Origin: an uncultured Burkholderiales bacterium
Lineage (GTDB): Bacteria > Pseudomonadota > Gammaproteobacteria > Burkholderiales > Casimicrobiaceae
NCBI GenBank assembly: GCA_937944385.1
Contig: CALDYQ010000024.1
Span: 1-43,411, forward strand
DNA length: 43,411 nt
Direction of reading: 5' to 3'
This document shows, in pieces, positions 8,176 through 17,064 of this stretch (positions are counted from its first letter, which is position 1; each line of letters opens with the position of its first letter). The notes under the pieces are model-generated. The model was given only the letters and a program-made list of their open reading frames with translations. It did not search any database and was not told the DNA's origin. A program made the position numbers and the translations under genes.

Positions 8176-8531
8176 GAAAGTCTTCCGTTAACTGGGCGAT
8201 ACATCCGTCGGCGGCGACTCTCTCGCGGAGCCTTGCCCGACATACCGTCTGCTGAGACGCGCTGAGCGGGAAACAATTCCCGCCAATCACGAACCGACCC
8301 TCACTCCGCAACAGGAAAGCGCAGCAAGCGTGCTGCGACTGTGTCGCGAACGGCGTAATTGCACCGTTTTGGGGCGGCCGATCGAATTCCTCCGTCGGCG
8401 CCTCTGTTCTTATCTCCACATGAATTTTAGGGCGGTCCGGGCGAAAAAGCGAGGCCCGGGCTCGGAAATCGGTCTGGAGCAAATGTTCCAGCCCAGCGGC
8501 TGCCCCGTGCAACGCTCTGATTTTCAAAGGT
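8176..8531. other. 356-bp intergenic region between two minus-strand genes
   Basis: No credible gene is seen. It should hold the promoter of the DUF3501 gene, but no good -35/-10 pair stands out on the minus strand. The only clear structure is the palindrome at 8266-8283. Confidence 0.5.
8266..8283. repeat. Perfect 7-bp palindrome, possible operator of the DUF3501 gene
   Basis: GCGGGAA and TTCCCGC arms flank a 4-base ACAA spacer, 91 bp upstream of the DUF3501 start. The symmetry and size fit a dimeric repressor site. There is no T-run, so it is not a terminator. The regulator is unknown. Confidence 0.4.
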
Positions 8532-9299
8532 TCACGACGGCTTTGGCAACGCGCGCGCCTGACTGACCAGGCGGTTGTGGGCATCGAGAAACGCCGCCGC
8601 GATGACCTTGCCTTCGTTGGTGATACCCCATCCCGCGGCACCTCCCACCACCTTGCCGAGCACGAGCCCGCCGACCCCGAGGTCGGTCGCCCGGGCCGAA
8701 CCCGTGGCCGCGGCGAGCTGCTCGGTCGTCTCGTTGTCGGTGAGGAGCAGCACGACCTGCGCCTCCTTGAACTTGACGTTGCTTGCAAGCCCCGCCCAGT
8801 CGCGCAGCACGGGAATCTGCCCCAGGAGGCCAGCGATCCCCCCGCCTGCATTCTTCTCGCTGAAGACCAGCGAGGGCGTGAGCGTGTATCGGGCACCGAT
8901 ACCCTCGCCCTTTTTCACCACCGTCTCCGCCTTGAGGATCCCCTGGTCCTTCAGCTCCTGCTCCCGGATCGTCCCGCGCAAGCCCGCCGCGCGATCGACC
9001 ACTCGGAAGCAGTTGCTCTGCTGCATCATCACGCGGATCAACGGCAACGGCGTCGGCGGCAGCTGGTATTGACTCAGGACCGCATAGCCGTGGGGGCTTT
9101 CGGCGAGGGCGATGGTCGCGATCGGCTCCGGGCAGGTCAAAAGCTCCGGCGCCGCACCGACCGTGCCTGCCGGGCCGGCCGAGCCGGAGACCTTGCTGCC
9201 GCCTTCGCCCAGCTCGGTCTGGCGGCAGGCCGAGAGCAGAACGGCTCCGCAGGCCGCAGCCATGACGAGCAGGCCCTTCGTCATAATCGCGCGCTTCAT
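8532..9299 (-). CDS. CsgG/HfaB-like outer-membrane lipoprotein
   Basis: A 255-residue lipoprotein with a basic N-terminus, a hydrophobic run and the lipobox LLSAC, placing the lipidated cysteine near residue 25. The mature part contains [19 protein letters not shown], then [19 protein letters not shown] and [21 protein letters not shown]. This is the order found in CsgG/HfaB-type proteins (nucleotide-binding-like fold). CsgG itself forms the outer-membrane curli secretion pore. No curli genes are nearby, so this is one of the many stand-alone members whose cargo or partner is unknown. Its start is only 24 bp from the divergent thyA start, so the two promoters must overlap coding sequence. Confidence 0.72.
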   Translation of the reverse strand: MKRAIMTKGLLVMAAACGAVLLSACRQTELGEGGSKVSGSAGPAGTVGAAPELLTCPEPIATIALAESPHGYAVLSQYQLPPTPLPLIRVMMQQSNCFRVVDRAAGLRGTIREQELKDQGILKAETVVKKGEGIGARYTLTPSLVFSEKNAGGGIAGLLGQIPVLRDWAGLASNVKFKEAQVVLLLTDNETTEQLAAATGSARATDLGVGGLVLGKVVGGAAGWGITNEGKVIAAAFLDAHNRLVSQARALPKPS

Positions 9300-9323
9300 C
9301 GAGATGGGATTCCCGCCGTTTTC

Positions 9324-10205
9324 ATGTCGACCGCGAATCTAGACGAAAACCCGGCCCGCGGGGTGACGGCCGACGCGCTTGCGACCAGCGCCCCCGAACC
9401 CGCGCTCGAGCAGCCTTACCTCGACCTGCTCGCTCGCGTGCGTCGCACGGGCGTGCGCAAGGCCGACCGCACGGGCACCGGAACGCTCTCGCTCTTTGGC
9501 GCGCAGGTGCGCTTCGACCTCACGCGCGGCTTTCCGCTCATCACGACGAAGAAAGTGTTCTGGAAAGCCATCGCCTACGAGCTGCTCTGGTTTCTGCGCG
9601 GAGAAACCAATGCGCGCTGGCTGCAGGAGCGCGGTGTGACGATCTGGGATGAATGGGCGCATCCCGAGACCGGTGACCTCGGCCCGGTCTACGGCTATCA
9701 GTGGCGGAGCTGGCCCACCCCCGAAGGCGGCCACATCGACCAGATCGCCCGCGTCGTCGAGCAGCTGAGGCGCGATCCGGACTCGCGGCGCATCATCGTC
9801 TCGGCGTGGAACGTAGCCGATCTGCCGAAGATGGCCCTCGCCCCCTGTCACGCCTTCTTCCAGTTCCATGTGGCCGAAGGGCGGCTCTCCTGCCAGCTCT
9901 ATCAGCGAAGCGCCGACCTCTTTCTCGGCGTGCCCTTCAACATCGCAAGCTACGCGCTCCTCACCCACATGCTCGCCCAGCAGTGCGACCTGACACCGGG
10001 CGAATTCATCTGGACGGGCGGGGACTGCCACATCTACCTCAACCACCTCGAGCAGGTGGATCTGCAACTCTCCCGCACGCCGCTTCCGCCCCCCCGACTC
10101 GTCATCCGCAGGCGGCCGTCCACGATCTTCGACTACGCGTTCGAGGACTTCGAGATCGTGGACTACCAAAGCCACCCGGCGATCAAGGCACCCGTGGCCG
10201 TGTGA
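9324..10205 (+). CDS. thyA: Thymidylate synthase
   Basis: A 293-residue ThyA converting dUMP and methylene-tetrahydrofolate to dTMP and dihydrofolate. Visible signatures are the phosphate-binding arginine in KADRTGTGT (about 46-54), [11 protein letters not shown], the active-site cysteine C175 in [10 protein letters not shown], the dUMP-binding [18 protein letters not shown], and the C-terminal IKAPVAV. It carries about 25-30 more N-terminal residues than E. coli ThyA. ATG 9324 is the first ATG; GTG 9363 is an alternative start. The stop overlaps the GTG start of the helicase gene (GTGA), so the two are probably translated together. Confidence 0.95.
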   Translation: MSTANLDENPARGVTADALATSAPEPALEQPYLDLLARVRRTGVRKADRTGTGTLSLFGAQVRFDLTRGFPLITTKKVFWKAIAYELLWFLRGETNARWLQERGVTIWDEWAHPETGDLGPVYGYQWRSWPTPEGGHIDQIARVVEQLRRDPDSRRIIVSAWNVADLPKMALAPCHAFFQFHVAEGRLSCQLYQRSADLFLGVPFNIASYALLTHMLAQQCDLTPGEFIWTGGDCHIYLNHLEQVDLQLSRTPLPPPRLVIRRRPSTIFDYAFEDFEIVDYQSHPAIKAPVAV

Positions 10206-12706
10206 TCCAGACTCTGGGCATCGAAGGCTGGTTCGCCGGCCGCGGCTGGACTCCGTTCGACTTTCAGCGCGAAGCCTGGCGCGCCCAGATGGAGGGGCGT
10301 TCCGGTCTCATTCATGCGCCGACCGGCTGTGGAAAGACGTATGCCGCGTTCTGCGGCCTGCTTGCCCGGGCCGTGCAGGCGGCTTCGGCCTCGGGGAGCG
10401 GCAAAGATCCCGCCCCGCTGTCGATCCTCTGGGTCACACCCCTGCGCGCGCTCGCCTCGGACACCGTGCTCGCACTCAGCGAGGCCGTCTCGGGGCTCGC
10501 TCCGGGCTGGACTGTCGGACTGCGCACGGGTGACACGGCGAGCGCCGAACGCGCTAGGCAGGATCGGCGCCTGCCGTCGGTGCTCGTCACCACGCCCGAG
10601 TCGCTCGCCCTCCTCACCGCGCGGGCCGACTGGGCCGAGCGGCTGGCCCATCTCCGGGCCGTAGTCGTCGACGAATGGCATGAGCTGATCGCGAGCAAGC
10701 GCGGTGTCCTGCTCGAACTGACACTGGCCCGGCTTCGCGGTTTGGCCGCGGCGCGCAAAGGCCGCCTTCCGCTTCAGATCTGGGGGCTTTCGGCCACGCT
10801 CGGCAATCTCGACGAAGCGATGGCCGTGCTCGTCGGGCCCGCGAGCGCGCTCGCGGGCGAGGCGCTCCTCATCCATGCCCGGCTGCCGAAGACGATCGAG
10901 ATCGATGCGCTCCTGCCCGAGACGATCGACCGCTTTCCGTGGGCTGGACACCTGGGCACACGGATGGTCGCCCCAGTGGTCGAACGCATCCTCGGCGCAC
11001 GAAGCACCCTCGTCTTCACCAACACCCGCTCGCAGAGCGAGCTCTGGTACCAGGCCCTGCTCGATCACGCCCCCGAACTCGCGGGCCAGATCGCGCTCCA
11101 TCACGGTTCGCTAGATCGTGCGACCCGCGACTGGGTGGAGTCCGGACTGCGCGCGGGCACCCTGCGGGCCGTCGTTTGCACGAGCTCGCTCGACCTCGGG
11201 GTGGACTTCCGCCCGGTCGAGCAGGTGCTGCAGATCGGCTCGCCAAAGGGCGTGGCCCGACTCCTGCAGCGCGCGGGCCGAAGCGGTCACGCGCCGGGCG
11301 CCGTCTCGCGCGTGAGCGTCGTGCCGACCCATGCACTCGAACTCGTCGAGGCCGCGGCCGCGCGCGAGGCCGCCCTTGCAGGCCGTATCGAACTACGTCG
11401 TCCACCAGGGGTGGGCGCGGGTTTTCGTGCGCTCGACGTGCTCGCGCAGCACTTGGTGACCTGTGCAGTGGGTGGAGGCTTCGAGCCGGATACGCTCCGC
11501 GCCGAGATCGAATCGACTGCGAGCTATCAGGGGCTCACCGACCGCGAGTGGCAGTGGTGTCTCGACTTCGTGACCCGGGGCGGTAGCTCGCTCGCCGCCT
11601 ATCCGGACTTCCATCGCGTTCACGTGGAGTCCGAAAGCGGCCGTCACTTCGTCCCCGACCGGCGCATCGCCCAGCGCCATCGCATGAACATTGGCACGAT
11701 CGTGGCCGAGGCCTCGGTCACCGTCCAGATCCAGAACGGTGCCCGGCTCGGTCAGGTCGAGGAGGACTTCATCGCCCGCTTGAAGCCTGGTGATGCCTTC
11801 ATCTTTGCCGGTCGGGTGCTCGAATTCATCCGCCTGCGCGAGATGGTGGCCCACGTGCGTGTGGCGCGCAAAAAGCGCAACCTCGTGCCCCGCTGGGCGG
11901 GTGGCAAGATGCCACTGTCCACCCAGCTTGCCGATGCCACACGCGCGCTCATCGCCCGCGCACGCACGGGCCGGCTCGACTCGCCCGAGCTTCGCCTGTG
12001 TGCGCCGATCTTCGAACTGCAGCGCGCGGTCTCCGCCATTCCAGCCGAAGGTGAATGGCTCGTCGAGACGCTCGCAAGCCGGGAAGGACACCACCTCTTC
12101 GTCTACCCCTTCGAGGGGCGGCTCGTCCACCTGGGGCTCGCCACGCTCTTCGCGTGGCGGCTTGCCCGGGATCGCGCCAACACCTTCTCGATCGCGATGA
12201 ACGACTATGGTTTCGAGCTCGTCTCGCCCGAGCCGCACGGCTTTTCGGCCGAGCGGCCCGAGGCAGTACTCGACGCGCTACTTGCGGCCGACGACCTCGA
12301 AGCCGACCTGCTCGCGGGCTTGAACGCGGCCGAGCTCGCCAAGCGCCAGTTCCGGGAGATCGCGCGTGTGGCGGGGCTCATCGACCAGGGCTACCCCGGC
12401 GAGCACAAGTCCTCGAAGCAGATTCAGATGAGCGCCGGTCTGCTCTATGACGTGTTCCACACCTATGACCCGGACAACCTCCTGCTCGCGCAGGCAGTGC
12501 GCGAGGTCCTCGAGCGTCAGCTCGAAGCCTCGCGCCTCACCCGGGCGCTCCTTCGGCTACGCCACACGCGGCCGCTCATCCGCACGATCGTCCGCCCGAC
12601 ACCCTTCTCTTTCCCGCTCATGGTTGAGCGGCTGCGCGAGACGCTGACCACGGAGGAAATCGAGGCACGGGTAGCACGGCTGCTTGCGGAGATGGGTCCG
12701 GGCTAG
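10202..12706 (+). CDS. Lhr-type (ligase-associated) DEXH-box helicase
   Basis: An 834-residue superfamily-2 helicase. Motif I is APTGCGKT at residues 39-46, motif Ib TTPESL at 130-135, motif II DEWH at 157-160 and motif III SATLG. The second RecA domain contains [27 protein letters not shown] and the motif VI region [11 protein letters not shown] large C-terminal region follows, as in Lhr-core proteins. The DEWH box and the length match the ligase-associated DEXH helicases of bacterial DNA repair, normally found with an ATP-dependent ligase, an MBL-fold exonuclease and a phosphoesterase. None of these is adjacent; thyA is the upstream partner. The start is taken as GTG 10202, overlapping the thyA stop. 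The same frame stays open further upstream inside thyA, but that part is not protein-like. Confidence 0.88.
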   Translation: MIQTLGIEGWFAGRGWTPFDFQREAWRAQMEGRSGLIHAPTGCGKTYAAFCGLLARAVQAASASGSGKDPAPLSILWVTPLRALASDTVLALSEAVSGLAPGWTVGLRTGDTASAERARQDRRLPSVLVTTPESLALLTARADWAERLAHLRAVVVDEWHELIASKRGVLLELTLARLRGLAAARKGRLPLQIWGLSATLGNLDEAMAVLVGPASALAGEALLIHARLPKTIEIDALLPETIDRFPWAGHLGTRMVAPVVERILGARSTLVFTNTRSQSELWYQALLDHAPELAGQIALHHGSLDRATRDWVESGLRAGTLRAVVCTSSLDLGVDFRPVEQVLQIGSPKGVARLLQRAGRSGHAPGAVSRVSVVPTHALELVEAAAAREAALAGRIELRRPPGVGAGFRALDVLAQHLVTCAVGGGFEPDTLRAEIESTASYQGLTDREWQWCLDFVTRGGSSLAAYPDFHRVHVESESGRHFVPDRRIAQRHRMNIGTIVAEASVTVQIQNGARLGQVEEDFIARLKPGDAFIFAGRVLEFIRLREMVAHVRVARKKRNLVPRWAGGKMPLSTQLADATRALIARARTGRLDSPELRLCAPIFELQRAVSAIPAEGEWLVETLASREGHHLFVYPFEGRLVHLGLATLFAWRLARDRANTFSIAMNDYGFELVSPEPHGFSAERPEAVLDALLAADDLEADLLAGLNAAELAKRQFREIARVAGLIDQGYPGEHKSSKQIQMSAGLLYDVFHTYDPDNLLLAQAVREVLERQLEASRLTRALLRLRHTRPLIRTIVRPTPFSFPLMVERLRETLTTEEIEARVARLLAEMGPG

Positions 12707-12714
12707 AAGCCCGG
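12698..12714. repeat. Inverted repeat at the end of the helicase gene
   Basis: CCGGGCT and AGCCCGG arms around AGA, overlapping the helicase TAG stop. It lies between convergent genes. It lacks a T-tract, so it is at best a weak or factor-assisted terminator. Confidence 0.4.
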
Positions 12715-12735
12715 CTGGAGACACTGCCCGCCCGT

Positions 12736-13161
12736 TCAGCCCGCTGCGATGCGCGTGAGCGCATCCCGAATCGGGGCTGGAATCTCCGCGCTCCGGCTCT
12801 CCGCCCGATCGACGAAAACATGCACGAAATGGCCGAGCGCGCGCGCCGTGGCCTCGCCCGCGCCGAAGAGGCCCACCTCGTAGCGCACTGAACTGCGGCC
12901 TAGCTTCGTCACGCGCAATCCTGCCTCGACTGGCTCGGGGAAGGCAAAGCTTCTCCGGTAGCTGCAGCCGGATTCCACGCAATAACCGACCGCTGGGGAG
13001 GCATGGATGTCGAGCCCGCCCGCCTCGATCAGGTAGCGGTTGATGACCGTGTCGAACCAGGCGTAATAGACGACGTTGTTGACGTGGCCGTAGATGTCGT
13101 TGTCCATCCAGCGCGTGGGAATCACGAGCCAGTGGCGGAAGGACTCACGCGAGTCGTTCAT
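12736..13161 (-). CDS. Acyl-CoA thioesterase, hotdog fold (4HBT family)
   Basis: A 141-residue single-domain hotdog protein. The N-terminal [21 protein letters not shown] is the active-site helix region of 4-hydroxybenzoyl-CoA-type thioesterases. It is followed by [25 protein letters not shown] and a final strand region GHFVHVFVD. These enzymes hydrolyse acyl-CoA thioesters in the cytoplasm; the acyl group is not predictable. The start at 13161 overlaps the end of glcF by 17 bp, making it the last gene of the glc operon. This does not prove a role in glycolate metabolism. Confidence 0.85.
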   Translation of the reverse strand: MNDSRESFRHWLVIPTRWMDNDIYGHVNNVVYYAWFDTVINRYLIEAGGLDIHASPAVGYCVESGCSYRRSFAFPEPVEAGLRVTKLGRSSVRYEVGLFGAGEATARALGHFVHVFVDRAESRSAEIPAPIRDALTRIAAG

Positions 13162-14377
13162 CGATGAGCTCGATCCAGTGCTGCACCGGGCGGCTGGTGC
13201 CGCTTGCGAGGTGCGTCAGGCAACCGATGTTCGCCGTGGCGATGCGCCGCGGGCCTTCCGCTTCAAGGTTCGCGAGCTTGCGCCGCTTGAGCTCCGCCGA
13301 GATGACCGGCTGGAGGATCGAGTAGGTGCCCGCCGATCCGCAGCAGAGATGACTGTCAGCCACCGGAAGCAGCCGAAAGCCGGCCTCGGTGAGCATCGCT
13401 TCGACCTGCCCGCGCAGCTTCATGCCGTGCTGCAACGTGCACGGCGGGTGATAAGCGATCGCTTCGGGCTCGTCCCGATCGGTCGGCCGAAGCGCAGGCT
13501 TCACCCGCGGCCATTCGGCGGCAACCACCTCCGAGATGTCCCGCGCGAGGGCGGCGATGCGCTCGGCCCGCTCACGATAGGCCGGATCACGGCGCAGAAA
13601 ATGCCCGTAGTCTTTGAGCATCACCGAACAGCCCGAGGCGGTGCCAACCACTGCCTCGGCCCCGCGCTCGATCTCTAGCCACCAGGCATCGATGTTGGCT
13701 TTCACGATCGCCTCGGCGCGCTCGTGTGAGTTCAGGTGATGCGAGAGCGCCCCACAACAGCCGCCCGCCTTGACCCACACGAGCGAGACCCCGGCGCGAT
13801 CGAGCACGCGCGCGGCGGCGGCGTCGATCGCGGGCGCAAGCGAGGTCTGCACGCAGTTGTCGAGCAAGAGAACACGGCGGGCATGACGCGGCGCGGGCCA
13901 GGCACCCGGATCGCGGCGCGGCAGTACTTTTGCCTTGACGGCGCCCGGAAGGAGCGGGCGCACGGCGCGACCCAGCCGGAGGGCCGTGTCGAACACGGGC
14001 TTCGCGAGCAGGCCGCGCTCGATCACACTCCGTGCTGCGCGGGAAGCGGAATCCCGACCGACCTTTGCTTCCACGACGCTCCGACCGATGTCGACCAGCC
14101 GCCCATACTGCACGCCGCTTGGGCAGGTGCTTTCGCAGTTGCGGCAGGTCAGGCACCGATCGAGATGTGTCTGGGTCGTGCGGGTGGGCGCCTCGCCTTC
14201 GAGCACCTGCTTGATGAGGTAGATGCGCCCCCGTGGACCGTCGAGCTCGTCACCGAGCACCTGGTAGGTCGGGCAGGTCGCAGTGCAAAACCCGCAATGC
14301 ACACAGGCGCGGAGGATCGCCTCGGCCTCCTGGCCTTCGGGCGTATCGCGGAATTCGGAAGAGAGGTGGGTCTGCAT
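13145..14377 (-). CDS. glcF: Glycolate oxidase iron-sulfur subunit GlcF
   Basis: A 410-residue protein with two 4Fe-4S ferredoxin motifs: C25, C28, C31, C35 and C75, C78, C81, C85. Two CCG domains follow, seen as GGCCGALSHH and, near the C-terminus, LCCGSAGTYS. Size and order match GlcF (407 residues in E. coli), which passes electrons from the FAD subunits GlcD/GlcE towards the quinone pool. ATG 14377 is chosen because it begins just ahead of the first cluster motif; the longer frame upstream overlaps glcE out of frame. glcE ends 5 bp before this start, indicating a tight operon. Confidence 0.93.
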   Translation of the reverse strand: MQTHLSSEFRDTPEGQEAEAILRACVHCGFCTATCPTYQVLGDELDGPRGRIYLIKQVLEGEAPTRTTQTHLDRCLTCRNCESTCPSGVQYGRLVDIGRSVVEAKVGRDSASRAARSVIERGLLAKPVFDTALRLGRAVRPLLPGAVKAKVLPRRDPGAWPAPRHARRVLLLDNCVQTSLAPAIDAAAARVLDRAGVSLVWVKAGGCCGALSHHLNSHERAEAIVKANIDAWWLEIERGAEAVVGTASGCSVMLKDYGHFLRRDPAYRERAERIAALARDISEVVAAEWPRVKPALRPTDRDEPEAIAYHPPCTLQHGMKLRGQVEAMLTEAGFRLLPVADSHLCCGSAGTYSILQPVISAELKRRKLANLEAEGPRRIATANIGCLTHLASGTSRPVQHWIELIDERLA

Positions 14378-14382
14378 GAAAA

Positions 14383-15453
14383 CTACGACGATACGACCGC
14401 GGGAAACACCCCGTAAGGATCGAACTGCGCCTTCAGGCGGGCGGTAAGTGCGCGGACTTCGGGCGAAAGCTCGTTCAGTGTCTCGACGAACGGCGCATGC
14501 CAGCGCGTGGCGTAGCCCTTGGCGCGGTGCGTCCAGTAGCGCACACGGGCGCGGTCTTCTTCGGTCGCCGCGTGCAGCCAACGAAGCGCCCCACCCCATT
14601 CGATCGCCTGGTTGAAGCCTTCGAGCGACTCGACCGTCGCGCGGCAGCTCATGCGCATGAGTTGCTCCGGCAGCGCGAAGAAGGGATGCCGTTGCTCGCG
14701 CCAGTCCGCCCACCAGCGATCGGCGTCGGCGAGCAGTTCACCGCCCCGTCGCTCGCGCGCCGCACGCACGGCCGGCTCGGCGCCCGCGAACCGCACATAG
14801 AGCCGCCCGTCGACCCACGTCGTCGCCGAGATCGGGTCAGCTTCGGCATACCAGCGGTTCATCGCGCGCAGCGCCGCCGCCGCGTCGAGTTCGTAGACGC
14901 GCGTCTCGGTCGCCTTGGGCAGCGGCAGGCACTTGAGCGCGACCTCGGTGATCACGCCGAGCGTCCCCGCCGACCCACACACGAGACGCGAGAGATCGAA
15001 TCCCGCGACGTTCTTCATGACCTTCCCGCCAAAGCGCAAGCGATCGCCCTTGCCATCGATCAGTTCGATACCGAGCACGAAATCCCGCACCGCCCCAGCG
15101 TAGGCGCGCCGTGGTCCGGAGGCGGCAGAGGCGAGCGTGCCGCCGATCGTCGCTCGCCCATCGGCCGTGGGTGGCTCGAAGGCAAGCATTTGCCCGGCCT
15201 CGCGCATGACGCGCTCGATCTCGCCCACCGGTGTGCCGCCGCGCACGACAATGACGAGTTCGGTCGGTTCGTATTCGACGACGCCCGATAGCGCCTTCGT
15301 CGCGAGCACCTCGGCTTCCGTCGAGCCCGCTGCCGAAGCATGAGCAAGCCAAGGCTTCGAACCGCCGCCCACGATCTGGCAGCGGCGCCCGCGGGCTGCG
15401 GCGGCCTTGATCGTCGATTGAATCGTCTCGAGTCGATCGAGATACGCCGTCAT
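14383..15453 (-). CDS. glcE: Glycolate oxidase FAD-binding subunit GlcE
   Basis: A 356-residue FAD-binding PCMH-type protein. The FAD pyrophosphate loop is RRCQIVGGGSKPW (about 22-34), followed by VVRGGTPVGEIERVM, PPTADGRATIGGTLASAASGPRR and FGGKVMKNVAGFDLSRLVCGSAGTLGVITEV. This is typical of GlcE, the shorter FAD subunit of glycolate dehydrogenase. ATG 15453 is chosen; an in-frame ATG at 15474 would add seven residues. The gene ends 5 bp before glcF. It is separated from the upstream FAD oxidase by 177 bp, the largest gap in this operon, so an internal promoter is possible. Confidence 0.93.
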   Translation of the reverse strand: MTAYLDRLETIQSTIKAAAARGRRCQIVGGGSKPWLAHASAAGSTEAEVLATKALSGVVEYEPTELVIVVRGGTPVGEIERVMREAGQMLAFEPPTADGRATIGGTLASAASGPRRAYAGAVRDFVLGIELIDGKGDRLRFGGKVMKNVAGFDLSRLVCGSAGTLGVITEVALKCLPLPKATETRVYELDAAAALRAMNRWYAEADPISATTWVDGRLYVRFAGAEPAVRAARERRGGELLADADRWWADWREQRHPFFALPEQLMRMSCRATVESLEGFNQAIEWGGALRWLHAATEEDRARVRYWTHRAKGYATRWHAPFVETLNELSPEVRALTARLKAQFDPYGVFPAVVSS

Positions 15454-15630
15454 TGCTGCGCTCCGTCGATCCACTGTGGCGCAAGTGCCGGACTACCGAA
15501 CCGACAAGCGCTGCTCACGCGACCACCATTGCGCCAGTCACGCCGACGACGCGTGGAGACGATCTCTTCTCCGCCGGAAAAGAGGCTGTCGTAGTTACCG
15601 ATGATGAGTTCGTACGCCATGAAGAATCGG

Positions 15631-17037
15631 TTACCCGAGCGGGACCGTTTTGCCCGGGTTCATGATGTCGTTCGGGTCGAGCGCATGCTTGATCGCGCGC
15701 ATGACCTCCACCGCTTCGCCGTGCTCTTGCTTGAGCGCGTCGAGCTTGTGGATGCCGATGCCATGCTCGCCGGTGCAGGTGCCACCCAGCCCGATGGCGA
15801 TCTCGGAAATACGCGCGGCCACCCGGTCGGCCAGCTTACGCTCCTCGCGCACGTTCGGGTCGAAGGTCACGAGCACGTGGAAATTGCCATCACCTACGTG
15901 GCCGACGATCGTGCAGAAGAGCCCGCTCGCCTCGACTTCGGCCCGAGCTGCCGCGATGCATTCGGCCAGCCGCGAGATGGGCACACAGGCGTCGGTCGAG
16001 AAGGCATGCTTGCCGGGGATGTAGTTGAGCCCAGCCCAGTAGGCATCATGCCGCGCCTTCCAGAGCCGCGAGCGGTCCTCGGGCCGATCGGCAAAGCGGT
16101 AGTCGCTGCCGCCGTGCTCAGCGGTGATCGCGCGCATCTGCTCGATCTGCTCGCCCACGGCCAGGTCGGTGCCGTGGAACTCGAGGAACAACGTGGGTTT
16201 TTCCGCAAAGCCCGTGAGTTTGCTGTACTTGATCGAAGCGCGCATCTGCATCGCATCGAGCAGCTCGATGCGGGCGAGCGGAATGCCCATCTGCATCGCG
16301 GTGATGACGCTCTCGACTGCCCCCTCGAGTGTGTCGAACGGACAGACCGCCGCGCTCACCCGCTCTGGCATACCGTAGAGGCGGAGCTGAATCTCGGTGA
16401 TGACGCCGAGCGTGCCTTCGCTCCCCACGTAAAGCCGCGTGAGGTCGTAGCCCGCGCTCGACTTGCGTGCCCGCGTGCCCGTGCGGATCACGCGCCCCTC
16501 GGGCGTGACCACGGTGAGCCCGAGCACGTTGTCGCGCATCGTGCCGTAACGCACTGCATTCGTTCCGCTCGCGCGCGTGGCGGCCATACCCCCGAGCGAG
16601 GCATTGGCGCCCGGATCGATCGGGAAGAAAAGTCCGGTCGAACGAATCTCCGCATTCAACTGCTCACGCGTGACACCCGCCTGGACACGGCAATCCAGAT
16701 CCTCCGTGTTGAGCTCGAGGATCTTCGTCATGCGCGACAAATCGAGCGAGATGCCGCCGTAGAGCGCCTGCAGATGCCCTTCGAGCGAGGTGCCCGTGCC
16801 GAAGGGAATCACCGGGATGCGCGCCGCGTTGGCGAGCCTCAGCACAGCGGCAACTTCCTCGTTGCTTTCTGGAAAGACCACCACATCCGGCACGGCGGCA
16901 TCCTGCATCCCCTCGCCATGGGCATGCTGCTCTCGCACTGCCTGCGTGGTGACAACCCGCGCGCCAAAGCACTCGCGCAGTTCGCCGACTGTGCGCGCGA
17001 CGGTCTGCCCGTCCGGGCGAGTGAAGGTCTCCATCAT
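15631..17037 (-). CDS. FAD-linked oxidase, probable D-lactate dehydrogenase (cytochrome type)
   Basis: A 468-residue FAD-binding oxidoreductase with a PCMH FAD domain: VVVFPESNEEVAAVL, PVIPFGTGTSLEGH, PGANASLGGMAATRASGTNAVRYG and GYDLTRLYVGSEGTLGVITE. The C-terminal cap ends GHVGDGNFH, the metal-binding TGEHGIG and LDPNDIMNPGK. Overall it fits the D-lactate dehydrogenase (cytochrome) branch of the GlcD/DLD family, which oxidises D-2-hydroxyacids such as D-lactate. It lies between glcD and glcE, an insertion relative to the E. coli glcDEF order. The start is one of two tandem ATGs (17037 or 17034), just after a 17-bp duplication. A second GlcD paralogue acting on another 2-hydroxyacid is the main alternative. 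Confidence 0.85.
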   Translation of the reverse strand: MMETFTRPDGQTVARTVGELRECFGARVVTTQAVREQHAHGEGMQDAAVPDVVVFPESNEEVAAVLRLANAARIPVIPFGTGTSLEGHLQALYGGISLDLSRMTKILELNTEDLDCRVQAGVTREQLNAEIRSTGLFFPIDPGANASLGGMAATRASGTNAVRYGTMRDNVLGLTVVTPEGRVIRTGTRARKSSAGYDLTRLYVGSEGTLGVITEIQLRLYGMPERVSAAVCPFDTLEGAVESVITAMQMGIPLARIELLDAMQMRASIKYSKLTGFAEKPTLFLEFHGTDLAVGEQIEQMRAITAEHGGSDYRFADRPEDRSRLWKARHDAYWAGLNYIPGKHAFSTDACVPISRLAECIAAARAEVEASGLFCTIVGHVGDGNFHVLVTFDPNVREERKLADRVAARISEIAIGLGGTCTGEHGIGIHKLDALKQEHGEAVEVMRAIKHALDPNDIMNPGKTVPLG

Positions 17038-17064
17038 CAGAAGCGCTCCATCATCAGAAGCGCT
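17031..17064 (-). repeat. 17-bp perfect tandem duplication at a gene junction
   Basis: On the minus strand the unit AGCGCTTCTGATGATGG occurs twice head-to-tail. The first copy holds the last codons and TGA of glcD, and the second copy holds the ATGATG start of the next oxidase gene. A mini-frame of five codons (ATGATGGAGCGCTTC, then TGA) lies between them. Removing one copy would restore a direct TGATG stop/start overlap. Confidence 0.9.

Noticed and set aside
9701-10201. Upstream extension of the helicase frame inside thyA
   Set aside because: The segment is Arg/Pro-rich antiphase translation of thyA. The conserved helicase sequence begins only after GTG 10202.
12698-12714. Intrinsic terminator after the helicase gene
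   Set aside because: The stem is good but no T-run follows on either strand. It is kept only as an inverted repeat.
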